Source: Bacilli bacterium PM5-9 (lineage in GTDB: Bacteria > Bacillota_I > Bacilli_A > JAJDGJ01). From it: a DNA stretch of 41,915 bases. Below, in pieces: positions 1 through 7,568 of this stretch. The translations under genes were made by a program, and so were the position numbers. A model generated the notes under the pieces. The model worked only from the letters and a program-made list of their open reading frames with translations, had not been told where the DNA came from and did no database searches. Position 1 is the first letter of the stretch; every line of letters starts with the position of its first letter. The stretch lies in the NCBI GenBank assembly GCA_029893765.1, contig JARXZD010000011.1, positions 1-41,915 of the forward strand. Reading direction: 5' to 3'.

Positions 1-81
1 CCTTTTTAAATATTTTGGTCGATATAATTATAACAGAGTATTTGTCTTTTATAATGTATAAAAAATATAAAAGGATGAAGC

Positions 82-106
82 AACTAATATTTTTTAAATA
101 TTAGTT
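82..106. repeat. Perfect inverted repeat, possible hairpin
   Basis: Two 11-nt arms (82-92 and 96-106, arm AACTAATATTT) flank a TTT loop. The hairpin is all A/T except one pair and has no T-run directly after it on either strand. It may be a remnant terminator of a gene to the left or an operator. Its function is unknown. Confidence 0.4.
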
Positions 107-135
107 ATTCCACCCTATAAATTGTAGCACCGAAT

Positions 136-160
136 AAAAAAAGACCATTGGTCTTTTTTT
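136..160. terminator. Bidirectional intrinsic terminator at the end of the LysR gene
   Basis: An 11-bp stem (136-146 with 150-160) closes an ATT loop. The core is GACC/GGTC, with A- and T-tracts on either side, so it can terminate on both strands. It overlaps the stop codon of the minus-strand LysR gene. Confidence 0.75.
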
Positions 161-1094
161 ATCTTATATTAATTGGTTTAATTTGTTTAACGATATTTGT
201 TTGTGATTGAGTTCTAAAATAGTTTATCATATACTCCTCGAAAAACTTTACAGAAGGAGTTTTTATTTTGCTTTTGTTTGTAGCCATTAAAACTGTCCAA
301 GGCACTTCAGGAACTAACTCTCTAACAATTGCATCAGTGCCAATTAGTTTTGGTGCAACTGGTGCAGGCATAATTGCAACTGAATCAGTATTTTTAACAA
401 TATCAATTATTAAATCCCACTGTGATGTTTGAAAAGTAATATTTGGGTGTAAGAATTGATTTTTAAACATTTCTGTAATTGTTTTATGTAAAACGAAATT
501 TTCTGAGAAAATAATTTGTTTTTCATTAGAGATATCAAATAGCGATACCTTTGATTTAACACTAATTGGTAAACTATTATTAATAACGGCAACTAATTTA
601 TCTTCATATAAAGTAGTTGTATTAAAAAAGTCATACGCCAATGGTTCAATTAAAATAGCAATATCAATATCACCATTAGCAAGCTGGTTTTGAAGTTCCA
701 TTGCACCTTCTTCAACAATATTTAACTGAATATTAGGATAATCACTAATAAACTCCAAAATACATTTATTGAATAAAAGTGAAATGATTAAAGGTGGAAT
801 ACCTATTTTCACATTACCTTTGAAACCTTGTTTTATTTCTTCTAAGGCATATAAAAAGTTGTTATGCATTTCTAATAATTGAATGGAGTGATTATAAATA
901 TATTCACCCTCTTTTGTTAGACCGATATATCGACCTTTATTTTTATTAAATAATTTTATGCCATATTGCTTTTCCCAACTAGTAACTAGCATGCTTAATG
1001 ATGGCTGTGTTATATGAAGCTTACTAGCTGCTTTACTTAAATTAAACTGAGAATCAACAATTTCTCTAAAGTAGTCTAAATGTTTTATATCCAT
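159..1094 (-). CDS. LysR-family transcriptional regulator
   Basis: This is a 311-aa LysR-type regulator. It has an N-terminal winged helix-turn-helix (about residues 1-60, beginning MDIKHLDYFREIV, with the typical LSKAASKLHITQPSLS recognition region) and a periplasmic-binding-protein-like effector domain (about 90-295). The start is fixed by an AAGGAG Shine-Dalgarno 7-8 nt before the ATG. It is transcribed divergently from the lysine fermentation operon and shares a 299-nt intergenic region with it. From that placement I infer that it controls the first promoter of the operon, possibly in response to an acyl-CoA or amino-acid intermediate. The ligand cannot be read from the sequence. The length is normal for the family. 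Confidence 0.9.
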   Translation of the reverse strand: MDIKHLDYFREIVDSQFNLSKAASKLHITQPSLSMLVTSWEKQYGIKLFNKNKGRYIGLTKEGEYIYNHSIQLLEMHNNFLYALEEIKQGFKGNVKIGIPPLIISLLFNKCILEFISDYPNIQLNIVEEGAMELQNQLANGDIDIAILIEPLAYDFFNTTTLYEDKLVAVINNSLPISVKSKVSLFDISNEKQIIFSENFVLHKTITEMFKNQFLHPNITFQTSQWDLIIDIVKNTDSVAIMPAPVAPKLIGTDAIVRELVPEVPWTVLMATNKSKIKTPSVKFFEEYMINYFRTQSQTNIVKQIKPINIR

Positions 1095-1122
1095 AAGATC
1101 GCTCCTTGCATTTGATAATACA

Positions 1123-1151
1123 ATTATGGCATAATAGTTCTATAAGTACAA
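1123..1151 (-). promoter_or_regulatory. Promoter of the LysR gene
   Basis: On the minus strand, TTGTAC (1146-1151) and CATAAT (1123-1128) are separated by 17 nt, about 30 nt upstream of the LysR start codon. Confidence 0.6.
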
Positions 1152-1181
1152 CTAATATATAAGAAAAAATTATGATAAAGA

Positions 1182-1205
1182 TTTCACAAAGGTAAAACTG
1201 TGAAA
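1182..1205. promoter_or_regulatory. Candidate LysR operator (7-10-7 inverted repeat)
   Basis: TTTCACA (1182-1188) and TGTGAAA (1199-1205) form a perfect dyad with a 10-nt spacer, midway between the divergent promoters. LysR regulators usually bind interrupted dyads of about this size upstream of the target promoter. The link to this regulator is inferred from position. Confidence 0.5.
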
Positions 1206-1337
1206 ATAAATGATATCTTTTTGCTGAAATAGTCAAAAATTATAAAAATAATAAGTTTTATTTGATAAAAAAGATTAGTCCATAAAAAATTTTGATAATA
1301 ACATAAATTTATTGTAATGTTTTTTTTGTCTTCGATA

Positions 1338-1366
1338 TTGTTTAGAGAATAGATAAAGCTTATAAT
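1338..1366 (+). promoter_or_regulatory. Sigma-A promoter of the maoC-bcd-etfBA block
   Basis: TTGTTT (1338-1343) and a consensus TATAAT (1361-1366) have a 17-nt spacer. They lie 28 nt before the first gene and downstream of the candidate LysR operator. Confidence 0.75.
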
Positions 1367-1393
1367 TTAAAGTATAGAATAGGAGGAATAACA

Positions 1394-1813
1394 ATGTCGT
1401 ATACAATTGATATGATTGAAATGGGGCAAAAGGCAACTTTTACTAAAACAGTAAGCGAAAGTGATGTTTATCTTTTTGCTGGAGTATCTGGGGATTTGAA
1501 TCCAGCACACACTAATGAGGAATATTGTAAAGACACAATGTTCAAGACAAGAATAGCACATGGAATGCTAAGTGCATCATTTATTTCAACTGTGTTTGGA
1601 ATGACTTTGCCAGGACCAGGAACAATTTTTTTAGAAAATAATTGCAAGTTTAGAAAACCAGTATTTATTAATGATACAATTACTGCTGAAGTTGAGGTAA
1701 GTGAAATTATTAATGAAAAAAATATTGTTAAGTTTATGACAAGATGTTTTAATCAAAACGGTGATATTGTTATTGAAGGGACGGCTACGCTAATGCCGCC
1801 AAAGAAAGGGTAG
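1394..1813 (+). CDS. MaoC/PhaJ-type (R)-specific enoyl-CoA hydratase
   Basis: This 139-aa single hot-dog domain belongs to the MaoC dehydratase family. The hydratase signature is visible at SGDLNPAH, giving the catalytic dyad Asp34 and His39, followed by IAHGMLSASF. Members interconvert crotonyl-CoA and (R)-3-hydroxybutyryl-CoA. AGGAGG sits 8 nt before the ATG. It is the first gene of the operon, 5 nt before butyryl-CoA dehydrogenase. With the thiolase and SDR at the far end it would complete a path from acetoacetyl-CoA to crotonyl-CoA through the (R) isomer, in place of the usual Crt/Hbd (S) route. The substrate is inferred from context and family. Another short-chain enoyl-CoA is possible. 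Confidence 0.85.
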   Translation: MSYTIDMIEMGQKATFTKTVSESDVYLFAGVSGDLNPAHTNEEYCKDTMFKTRIAHGMLSASFISTVFGMTLPGPGTIFLENNCKFRKPVFINDTITAEVEVSEIINEKNIVKFMTRCFNQNGDIVIEGTATLMPPKKG

Positions 1814-1818
1814 GTAAA

Positions 1819-2961
1819 ATGGATTTTAAATTAACTAAACAACAAGAATTATTTTTAGATTTATTTGAAAATTTTTCACAAAATGAAGTTAAACCTTTAG
1901 CTGCTGAAGTCGATGAAGAAGAAAGATTTCCAGTTGAAACAGTAGAATTATTAAAAAAATATGGATTTATGGGAATTCCATTTCCAAAAGAATATGGTGG
2001 AGCGGGAGCAAGCGATGTAGAATATGCAATGGCAGTAGAAACATTATCTAAATATTGTGCTACTACAGGTGTTATCGTTTCAGCACATACTTCACTATGT
2101 GCAAATCCAATATATATGTTTGGAACAGAAGAGCAAAAGCAAAAATTCCTTGTGCCTTTAGCAAAAGGTGAAAAAATTGGTGCTTTTGGATTAACAGAGC
2201 CAAATGCTGGAACTGATGCTGGTGGACAACAAACAACAGCAGTTTTAGATGGTGATGAATATGTATTAAATGGTTCAAAAATATTTATTACAAATGGTGG
2301 ATATGCTGATATTTATATCATCATTGCAATGACTGATAAATCAAAAGGAACTCGTGGAATCTCTGCATTTATTGTTGAAGCTGACAATCCAGGATTTTCA
2401 ATTGGTAAAAAAGAATTGAAATTAGGAATTAGAGGATCTTCTACAACTGAATTAATTATGAAAGATTGCCGTATTCCAAAAGATCAATTACTAGGAAAAG
2501 TTGGACAAGGATTTAAAGTAGCAATGCAAACACTTGATGGTGGTCGTATTGGTATTGCAGCTCAAGGGTTAGGTATTGCTCAAGGTGCTATTGATGAAAC
2601 AGTTGCTTATGTTAAAGAACGTAAACAATTTAATCGTCCAATAAGTGCATTCCAAAATACTCAATTCCAATTAGCTGATATGCAAACAAAAACTGATGCA
2701 GCAAGATTATTAGTTTATCGTGCAGCAAGTTGTAAAGCTCAAAAATTACCATATTCAAATGAAGCAGCTATGGCAAAATTATTTGCTTCAGAAACTGCTA
2801 TGGAAGTAACTACTAAAGCAGTTCAATTATTTGGTGGTTATGGTTATACAAGAGAGTATCCAGTTGAAAGAATGATGAGAGATGCAAAAATTACAGAAAT
2901 CTATGAAGGAACTTCAGAGGTTCAAAGAATGGTAATTTCAGCACATCTTTTAAATAAGTAG
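1819..2961 (+). CDS. bcd: Butyryl-CoA dehydrogenase (acyl-CoA dehydrogenase)
   Basis: This is a 380-aa FAD-dependent acyl-CoA dehydrogenase of standard length. It shows the flavin/substrate loop GLTEPNAGTD (124-133), the dimer and adenine-contact segment QLFGGYGYTREYPVERMMRD, and the catalytic base Glu363 in IYEGTSEVQR. In the cytoplasm it reduces crotonyl-CoA to butyryl-CoA with electrons from the ETF encoded immediately downstream (12-nt gap, AGGAGG). In lysine fermentation the crotonyl-CoA comes from 3-aminobutyryl-CoA by loss of ammonia, so this gene joins the lysine branch to butyrate. The short-chain specificity rests on context rather than on a residue I can point to. Confidence 0.93.
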   Translation: MDFKLTKQQELFLDLFENFSQNEVKPLAAEVDEEERFPVETVELLKKYGFMGIPFPKEYGGAGASDVEYAMAVETLSKYCATTGVIVSAHTSLCANPIYMFGTEEQKQKFLVPLAKGEKIGAFGLTEPNAGTDAGGQQTTAVLDGDEYVLNGSKIFITNGGYADIYIIIAMTDKSKGTRGISAFIVEADNPGFSIGKKELKLGIRGSSTTELIMKDCRIPKDQLLGKVGQGFKVAMQTLDGGRIGIAAQGLGIAQGAIDETVAYVKERKQFNRPISAFQNTQFQLADMQTKTDAARLLVYRAASCKAQKLPYSNEAAMAKLFASETAMEVTTKAVQLFGGYGYTREYPVERMMRDAKITEIYEGTSEVQRMVISAHLLNK

Positions 2962-2973
2962 GAGGAACAGTTA

Positions 2974-3756
2974 ATGAACATAGTTGTATTAATTAAACAA
3001 GTACCTGACACAACTGAGATTAAAGTAAACTTTGAAACAGGAACTTTAATTCGTGATGGGGTAAAAAGTATAATGAATCCAGATGATAGAGCTGGATTAG
3101 AAGAAGCATTAAAAATCAAAGATGCTAGTGGAGCACATGTTACAGTTGTAACTATGGGTCCTCCTCAAGCGGATAGTATGTTAAGAGAAGCTTTAGCAAT
3201 GGGTGCTGATGAAGCAATTTTAGTAAGTGATGGTCGTTTTGCTGGAGCGGATACTTGGGCAACATCTTCAACAATTGCCGGAGTATTAAACAAACTTGAT
3301 TTTGATTTAATTATTGCAGGACGTCAAGCAATTGATGGTGATACAGCACAAGTAGGTCCACAAACTGCTGAAAAACTAAATATTCCTCATATTACTTATG
3401 TTGAAGAAGTGGTTGAATATACTGAAAAAGACATTACAGTTCATCGTCAATATGAAGATGGTTATCATGTTATTAAAGCTGAATTCCCATGCTTATTAAC
3501 AACATTAACTGAGATGAATAAACCTCGCTATATGAGTACAAATGGAATTGTTGATGCTTTTGAAAAAGAAGTAAAAGTTTGGACATTAGATGATATCGAA
3601 GTTGATGTTGCAAACATTGGTTTAAAAGGATCACCAACAAAAGTTAGAAAAACATTTACAAAAGAAGCTACTGAAAAAGCTGATTTATTTGAAGGTACTG
3701 CTCAAGAAGCAGCAGCTTTAATTACAAAAGAATTAGCTAGTAGAAATTTAATATAG
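2974..3756 (+). CDS. etfB: Electron transfer flavoprotein, beta subunit
   Basis: This 260-aa EtfB has the adenosine-nucleotide alpha-hydrolase fold. The motif AIDGDTAQVGPQTAE (core 121-129) is the beta-FAD/AMP-binding loop seen in ETFs of anaerobic butyrate producers. It pairs with EtfA (12 nt downstream) and feeds the upstream butyryl-CoA dehydrogenase. In clostridial homologues the Bcd-EtfAB complex bifurcates electrons from NADH to crotonyl-CoA and ferredoxin. That activity is inferred here from the motif and the neighbourhood. The ATG is preceded by AGGAGG. Confidence 0.94.
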   Translation: MNIVVLIKQVPDTTEIKVNFETGTLIRDGVKSIMNPDDRAGLEEALKIKDASGAHVTVVTMGPPQADSMLREALAMGADEAILVSDGRFAGADTWATSSTIAGVLNKLDFDLIIAGRQAIDGDTAQVGPQTAEKLNIPHITYVEEVVEYTEKDITVHRQYEDGYHVIKAEFPCLLTTLTEMNKPRYMSTNGIVDAFEKEVKVWTLDDIEVDVANIGLKGSPTKVRKTFTKEATEKADLFEGTAQEAAALITKELASRNLI

Positions 3757-3768
3757 GAGGAAAAAGTA

Positions 3769-4785
3769 ATGTATGATATTGATTTAGCAAGAGATTACTT
3801 TGTCTTCATTGAACAAAGAGATGGAAAAATCATGGATGTTGCTTATGAATTAATTGGTGAAGCAACAAGATTAGTAAAAAGAACAGACGGTTATAAAGTT
3901 GTAGGTCTTTTATTAGGGCACAATGTAGATAATCTAGCAAAAGAAGCAATCGCATATGGTTGTGATAAAGTTATCGTTGTTGATGATGAATTATTAAAAG
4001 TGTATGTTCCAGAAGCATATACAAAAGCTGTTGCTGGAATTATTCAAGAATATAAACCAGATGGAATGTTCATTGGAGCAACAAGTTTAGGTCGTGATTT
4101 AGGACCAAGAGTTGCTGCAAGATGTAAAACAGGTTTAACGGCAGATGCTACTGTAATTGAAGTTGATCCAGAAGATGAAGGAACAAAATTATTGTGGGTA
4201 ACTCGTCCAGCATTTGGTGGTAACTTATTCGGAACAATTATTTGTCCTGATCATCGTCCACAAATGGCGACAATTAGACCTGGTGTATTAGTGAAAAACG
4301 AAAAAGATGAATCGCGTCAAGGAGAAATCGTAAAATTTGATGCAAAATTAGATAAAAATGACATTAATGTAGATATCTTAGATATAGTTAAGAAAGTTGC
4401 TGAAGGTGTTGATATCACAAAAGCTGAGATTGTTATTTCTGGTGGACGTGGTGTTGGTGGACCTGAAGGTTTTGAACTATTAGAAAAAGTTGCTAAAAGT
4501 ATTGATGGAGTAGTTGCTGGAAGCCGTGCATCTGTAGATGCTGGTTGGATTGAAAAAGCAAAACAAGTTGGTCAAACAGGTAAAACAATTCGTCCTCTTG
4601 TATATATTGCTTGTGGAATCTCAGGGGCTGTTCAACATACTGCTGGTATGGATAAAGCAGACTTCATCATTGCAATAAACAAAGATAAATATGCACCAAT
4701 TTTCGATGTTGCACATGTTGGAATTGTTGGAGATTTATTTGAAGTTTTACCAGAGTTAGAGAAACAGTTTTTAGAAATAAAATAG
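3769..4785 (+). CDS. etfA: Electron transfer flavoprotein, alpha subunit
   Basis: This is a 338-aa EtfA. It has an N-terminal nucleotide-binding-like domain and a C-terminal FAD domain containing SRASVDAGW (about 252-260), GQTGKTIRP (268-276) and ACGISGAVQH (281-290), all standard alpha-FAD contacts. There is no N-terminal ferredoxin-like extension of the kind found in some longer clostridial EtfA proteins. It forms the ETF heterodimer with EtfB and passes electrons to butyryl-CoA dehydrogenase. It is the last gene before the lysine riboswitch, and the promoter for the riboswitch transcript overlaps the end of this gene. Confidence 0.94.
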   Translation: MYDIDLARDYFVFIEQRDGKIMDVAYELIGEATRLVKRTDGYKVVGLLLGHNVDNLAKEAIAYGCDKVIVVDDELLKVYVPEAYTKAVAGIIQEYKPDGMFIGATSLGRDLGPRVAARCKTGLTADATVIEVDPEDEGTKLLWVTRPAFGGNLFGTIICPDHRPQMATIRPGVLVKNEKDESRQGEIVKFDAKLDKNDINVDILDIVKKVAEGVDITKAEIVISGGRGVGGPEGFELLEKVAKSIDGVVAGSRASVDAGWIEKAKQVGQTGKTIRPLVYIACGISGAVQHTAGMDKADFIIAINKDKYAPIFDVAHVGIVGDLFEVLPELEKQFLEIK

Positions 4786-4797
4786 TTGTGGTATAAT
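4768..4797 (+). promoter_or_regulatory. Extended -10 promoter driving the lysine riboswitch transcript
   Basis: TGG-TATAAT (4789-4797) is a perfect extended -10 element. TTTTTA (4768-4773), 18 nt upstream, is a poor -35, as is usual for extended -10 promoters. The predicted start, about 4804, lies just before the aptamer. The promoter straddles the etfA stop codon. Confidence 0.65.
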
Positions 4798-4820
4798 AAA
4801 ATTGTTGAAAAATTGATAAC

Positions 4821-4984
4821 TTAATAGAGGCGCAATTGATTCGGGTAGATATTAGTTAGTGTAGCTGCTAGTTACTAGTATTGAAGGGGATCGTTGCCGA
4901 AAGGAAAGTTTAGCTACGAGCTTTTTCTTGGTTTATGAATACACTATTCATAGACTCTCATATTAATATATGGGGCGCTATTAA
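4821..4984 (+). ncRNA. Lysine riboswitch aptamer (L box)
   Basis: The region carries the conserved lysine-aptamer landmarks in order: AGAGGCGC after helix P1, GAAGGGGATCG, GCCGAAAGG, and a final GGGGCGC. P1 pairs 4821-4827 (TTAATAG) with 4978-4984 (CTATTAA). P5 is the CTCATAT/ATATGGG hairpin, and P4 pairs CCGAAAGGAAAG with CTTTTTCTTGG. The element sits between etfA and kal, directly upstream of the lysine-specific catabolic genes. Most characterised L boxes turn off biosynthesis or import. Here the overlap of P1 with the terminator predicts the opposite sign. Confidence 0.92.
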
Positions 4985-5019
4985 ATATACCATGGTATAT
5001 TTAGAGCGTCTTTTTGTTT
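4974..5019 (+). terminator. Riboswitch expression platform: intrinsic terminator competing with P1
   Basis: The 5' arm 4974-4990 (GGCGCT, then TT, then AAATATAC) pairs with 4995-5010. This gives about 16 pairs with one bulged A (4980) and two G-U pairs, followed by TTTTTGTTT. The inner part is a perfect 20-nt palindrome (4983-5002). Positions 4978-4984 belong both to the 3' strand of aptamer P1 and to this 5' arm. The lysine-bound aptamer and the terminator therefore exclude each other, which implies read-through when lysine is present. Confidence 0.85.
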
Positions 5020-5043
5020 AAATATAAGAAAGGGGATAATTAA

Positions 5044-5436
5044 ATGAAAAAAATTGAATCATTAATTAGACTAAGAATGTCAAGCCATGATGCACACTAT
5101 GGTGGAAACCTTGTAGATGGTGCAAGAATGTTGGGATTATTTGGAGATGTAGCAACTGAGCTTTTAATCAAAAGAGATGGAGATGAAGGGCTATTTGTAG
5201 CATATAAAGATGTTGAATTTACTGCTCCAGTTTATGCAGGAGATTACATTGAAGCTTATGGATATATTGAAAAAGAAGGAAATACTTCTCGTACAATGAC
5301 TTTTGAAGCACGTAAAGTAATTCAACCAAGAACTGATATTAATGATAGTGCAGCTGAGTTTTTAGAAGAGCCAATTGTTGTTTGTAAAGCAACAGGTGTA
5401 TGTTTAGTGCCAAAGGAGAAAAAACGTTATGAGTAA
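5044..5436 (+). CDS. kal: 3-aminobutyryl-CoA ammonia-lyase
   Basis: This 130-aa hot-dog-fold protein begins [20 protein letters not shown] and contains [15 protein letters not shown], the pattern of Kal from lysine fermenters. It deaminates L-3-aminobutyryl-CoA to crotonyl-CoA and ammonia. It is the first gene after the riboswitch terminator, with GAAAGGGG as its ribosome-binding site, and overlaps kce by 8 nt (ATGAGTAA), so the two are translationally coupled. The product feeds Bcd. The assignment is strong because every other gene of the pathway is adjacent. Confidence 0.92.
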   Translation: MKKIESLIRLRMSSHDAHYGGNLVDGARMLGLFGDVATELLIKRDGDEGLFVAYKDVEFTAPVYAGDYIEAYGYIEKEGNTSRTMTFEARKVIQPRTDINDSAAEFLEEPIVVCKATGVCLVPKEKKRYE

Positions 5437-6250
5437 ATTAATTATTACTGCTGCAATATGTGGTGCTGAAGTAACAAAAGAACATAATCCAGCAACTCCA
5501 TACACAGTAGCTGAAATAGCTGCTGAAGCAAAAGCTGCTCATGAAGCTGGTGCTGCGATTATTCATTTACATGTTAGAGAAGATGATGGAACTCCAACAC
5601 AAAGTAAAGCACGTTATGAAGAATGTATGAAAGCAATTAAAGAAGTATGTCCAAATGTTATTGTGCAACCTTCAACAGGTGGTGCTGTTGGAATGTCTAG
5701 TGAAGAGAGATTACAACCAGTTACTTTAAACCCAGAAATGGCAACACTTGATTGTGGAACATGTAACTTTGGTGGTGATGAAATCTTTGAAAACACTGAA
5801 AATATGATTATTGAATTTGCTGCTAAAATGGCAGAACATGGTGTTAAACCAGAATGTGAAGTTTTTGATAAAGGTATGATTGATATGGCTTTAAGACTTC
5901 AGAAAAAAGGTTTAATTAAAGATGAAAACCTACATTTTGACTTTGTAATGGGTGTAAATGGTGGAATTAGTGCAACACCACGTGACTTATTATTTATGGT
6001 TGAATCTATTCCAAGCAATAGTACTTGGACAGCTGCTGGAATTGGACGTCATGAATTCCCGCTTGCTGCAATGACTATTGTAATGGGTGGACATGTAAGA
6101 GTTGGATTTGAAGATAATGTTTATCTTGAAAAAGGAGTATTAGCTAAATCAAATGCAGAGCTTGTTAACAAAGTTGTTCAACTTGCTAAATTATTAGGAA
6201 GAGAAGTAGCAACTTCAGATGAAGCAAGAGAAATTTTGGGGTTGAAATAA
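5429..6250 (+). CDS. kce: 3-keto-5-aminohexanoate cleavage enzyme
   Basis: This 273-aa beta-keto-acid cleavage enzyme (BKACE/DUF849 family) has a TIM-barrel fold. The metal ligands His46 and His48 are in IIHLHVRED, and Glu228 in GFEDN is the likely third ligand. The enzyme exchanges the acetoacetate moiety of 3-keto-5-aminohexanoate with acetyl-CoA, giving 3-aminobutyryl-CoA and acetoacetate. It overlaps kal and is followed after 1 nt by atoD, whose product activates the acetoacetate. Among BKACE members, the surrounding kal, kdd and kam genes support the Kce substrate. Confidence 0.95.
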   Translation: MSKLIITAAICGAEVTKEHNPATPYTVAEIAAEAKAAHEAGAAIIHLHVREDDGTPTQSKARYEECMKAIKEVCPNVIVQPSTGGAVGMSSEERLQPVTLNPEMATLDCGTCNFGGDEIFENTENMIIEFAAKMAEHGVKPECEVFDKGMIDMALRLQKKGLIKDENLHFDFVMGVNGGISATPRDLLFMVESIPSNSTWTAAGIGRHEFPLAAMTIVMGGHVRVGFEDNVYLEKGVLAKSNAELVNKVVQLAKLLGREVATSDEAREILGLK

Positions 6251-6251
6251 T

Positions 6252-6902
6252 ATGAAAACAAAAGTTGTAAGCAAGGAATCATTAAAAGATCATCTTCATG
6301 ATGGCATGAGTATTATGGTTGGTGGATTCATGGCATGTGGAACACCAGAAACGATTGTTGATATGATTATTGAATCTGGTATTAAGGATTTAACAATGTA
6401 TTGTAATGATGCAGGGTTTCCTGATCGCGGGATTGGTCGTATAATTGCTAAGGGTCAATGTAAAAAATTATACACATCTCATATTGGTTTAAATCCAGAA
6501 GCTCAAGCAATGATGAATGATGGAAGAATGGAAATTGTTTTAGTACCACAAGGAACTTTAGCTGAGCAAATTAGAGCTGGTGGAAGTGGACTTGGTGGTG
6601 TTTTAACACCAACAGGATTAGGTACTTTAGTTGAAGAAGGAAAACAAGTTTTAGAGATAAAAGGGAAAAAATACCTTTTAGAAGAAGCTTTTAAAGCAGA
6701 TTTATCAATTGTAAAAGCAAATGTTGCTGATACAGTTGGGAATTCAAGATTATTAGGAACAACACTTAATTTTAATCCACTAATGGCATTAGCTGGTGAA
6801 AAAGTTATGGTTGAAGCAGATGAAATAGTAGAGCACATTAATCAAGATGATGTTACTATTCCACATGTTGTTGTTGATTATGTAATTAAGGAGGAACATT
6901 AA
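6252..6902 (+). CDS. atoD: Butyrate-acetoacetate CoA-transferase, alpha subunit
   Basis: This 216-aa family I CoA-transferase alpha subunit has the N-terminal signature VGGFMACGTPE (23-33) and the segment GSGLGGVLTPTGLGT. With AtoA it moves CoA from butyryl-CoA to acetoacetate, releasing butyrate and producing acetoacetyl-CoA. In lysine fermentation this joins the two halves of the split substrate without spending ATP. It lies 1 nt after kce and 1 nt before atoA. The stop codon of atoD is embedded in the AGGAGG-containing leader of atoA. Confidence 0.94.
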   Translation: MKTKVVSKESLKDHLHDGMSIMVGGFMACGTPETIVDMIIESGIKDLTMYCNDAGFPDRGIGRIIAKGQCKKLYTSHIGLNPEAQAMMNDGRMEIVLVPQGTLAEQIRAGGSGLGGVLTPTGLGTLVEEGKQVLEIKGKKYLLEEAFKADLSIVKANVADTVGNSRLLGTTLNFNPLMALAGEKVMVEADEIVEHINQDDVTIPHVVVDYVIKEEH

Positions 6903-6903
6903 G

Positions 6904-7545
6904 ATGGATGTAAAAGAAAAAATCGTTAAGCGTGTTGCTCAAGAGTTACAAGATGGTCAATTAGTTAATCTAGGAATTGGGATGCCAACATTAGTTGCTA
7001 ATTATCTTCCTGAGGATGTTAGTGTTGTTTTACAATCAGAAAATGGTATGGTTGGATTAATTGGTTTAGATGGTAAAGAGCCTGACTTAAATATTACTAA
7101 TGCTGGTGGGCAATATGTTGATGTTGATGAGTATGGTGCTTTCTTTGATAGCAGTTATTCATTTGCCTTAATTAGAGGTGGACATGTTGATGCAACAGTA
7201 TTAGGAACTTTAGAAGTTGACCAAGAAGGAAATATTGCTAACTACATGATTCCAGGAAAATTAGTTCCAGGAATGGGTGGAGCAATGGATTTAGTTACTG
7301 GTGCAAAGAGAGTAATTGTATCAACTACTCATACTTCAAAAGGTGCTCCAAAAATTCTAAAAAAATGTACATTACCAATTACTGGATGTAAAAGTGCTGA
7401 TATGATAGTTACAGAATTAGCAGTATTTGAAGTAAAAGATAATTATTTATTGCTAACAGAAGTAGCTGAAGAATCAAGTGTTGAAGAAGTATTAGAATTG
7501 ACAGAAGCTGATGTTAAATTAGCTGAAGATATTAAAAGATTTTAA
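6904..7545 (+). CDS. atoA: Butyrate-acetoacetate CoA-transferase, beta subunit
   Basis: This 213-aa beta subunit of a family I CoA-transferase has the catalytic glutamate Glu46 in LQSENGMVG, which forms the glutamyl-CoA thioester. LVNLGIGMPTL (20-30) is the conserved CoA loop. It pairs with AtoD. The acetoacetate made by Kce and the butyryl-CoA made by Bcd are its expected substrates. Length and motifs are normal. The ATG is preceded by AAGGAGG at the end of atoD. Confidence 0.94.
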   Translation: MDVKEKIVKRVAQELQDGQLVNLGIGMPTLVANYLPEDVSVVLQSENGMVGLIGLDGKEPDLNITNAGGQYVDVDEYGAFFDSSYSFALIRGGHVDATVLGTLEVDQEGNIANYMIPGKLVPGMGGAMDLVTGAKRVIVSTTHTSKGAPKILKKCTLPITGCKSADMIVTELAVFEVKDNYLLLTEVAEESSVEEVLELTEADVKLAEDIKRF

Positions 7546-7568
7546 AATTATAGAAAGAAGGAAAAAAA

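Noticed and set aside
82-106. Hairpin 82-106 as a terminator for an upstream gene
   Set aside because: The stem is almost all A/T and has no T-run right after it on either strand. It is kept only as an inverted repeat.
4983-5002. The 20-nt palindrome as a protein operator
   Set aside because: It is the inner stem of the riboswitch terminator, continuous with the GGCGCT/AGCGTC outer stem and T-run, which explains it fully.
6468-6476. TTATACACA, a DnaA-box-like nonamer
   Set aside because: It is a single copy inside atoD with no cluster or A/T-rich unwinding region around it, so chance is the best explanation.
6503-6838. Long open frame on the minus strand inside atoD
   Set aside because: It is antisense to a well-conserved gene, has no ribosome-binding site and shows no family resemblance. 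Many similar antisense frames in the window (for example 10213-10509, 16713-17015, 21119-21445, 30898-31164, 38962-39321) are rejected for the same reason.
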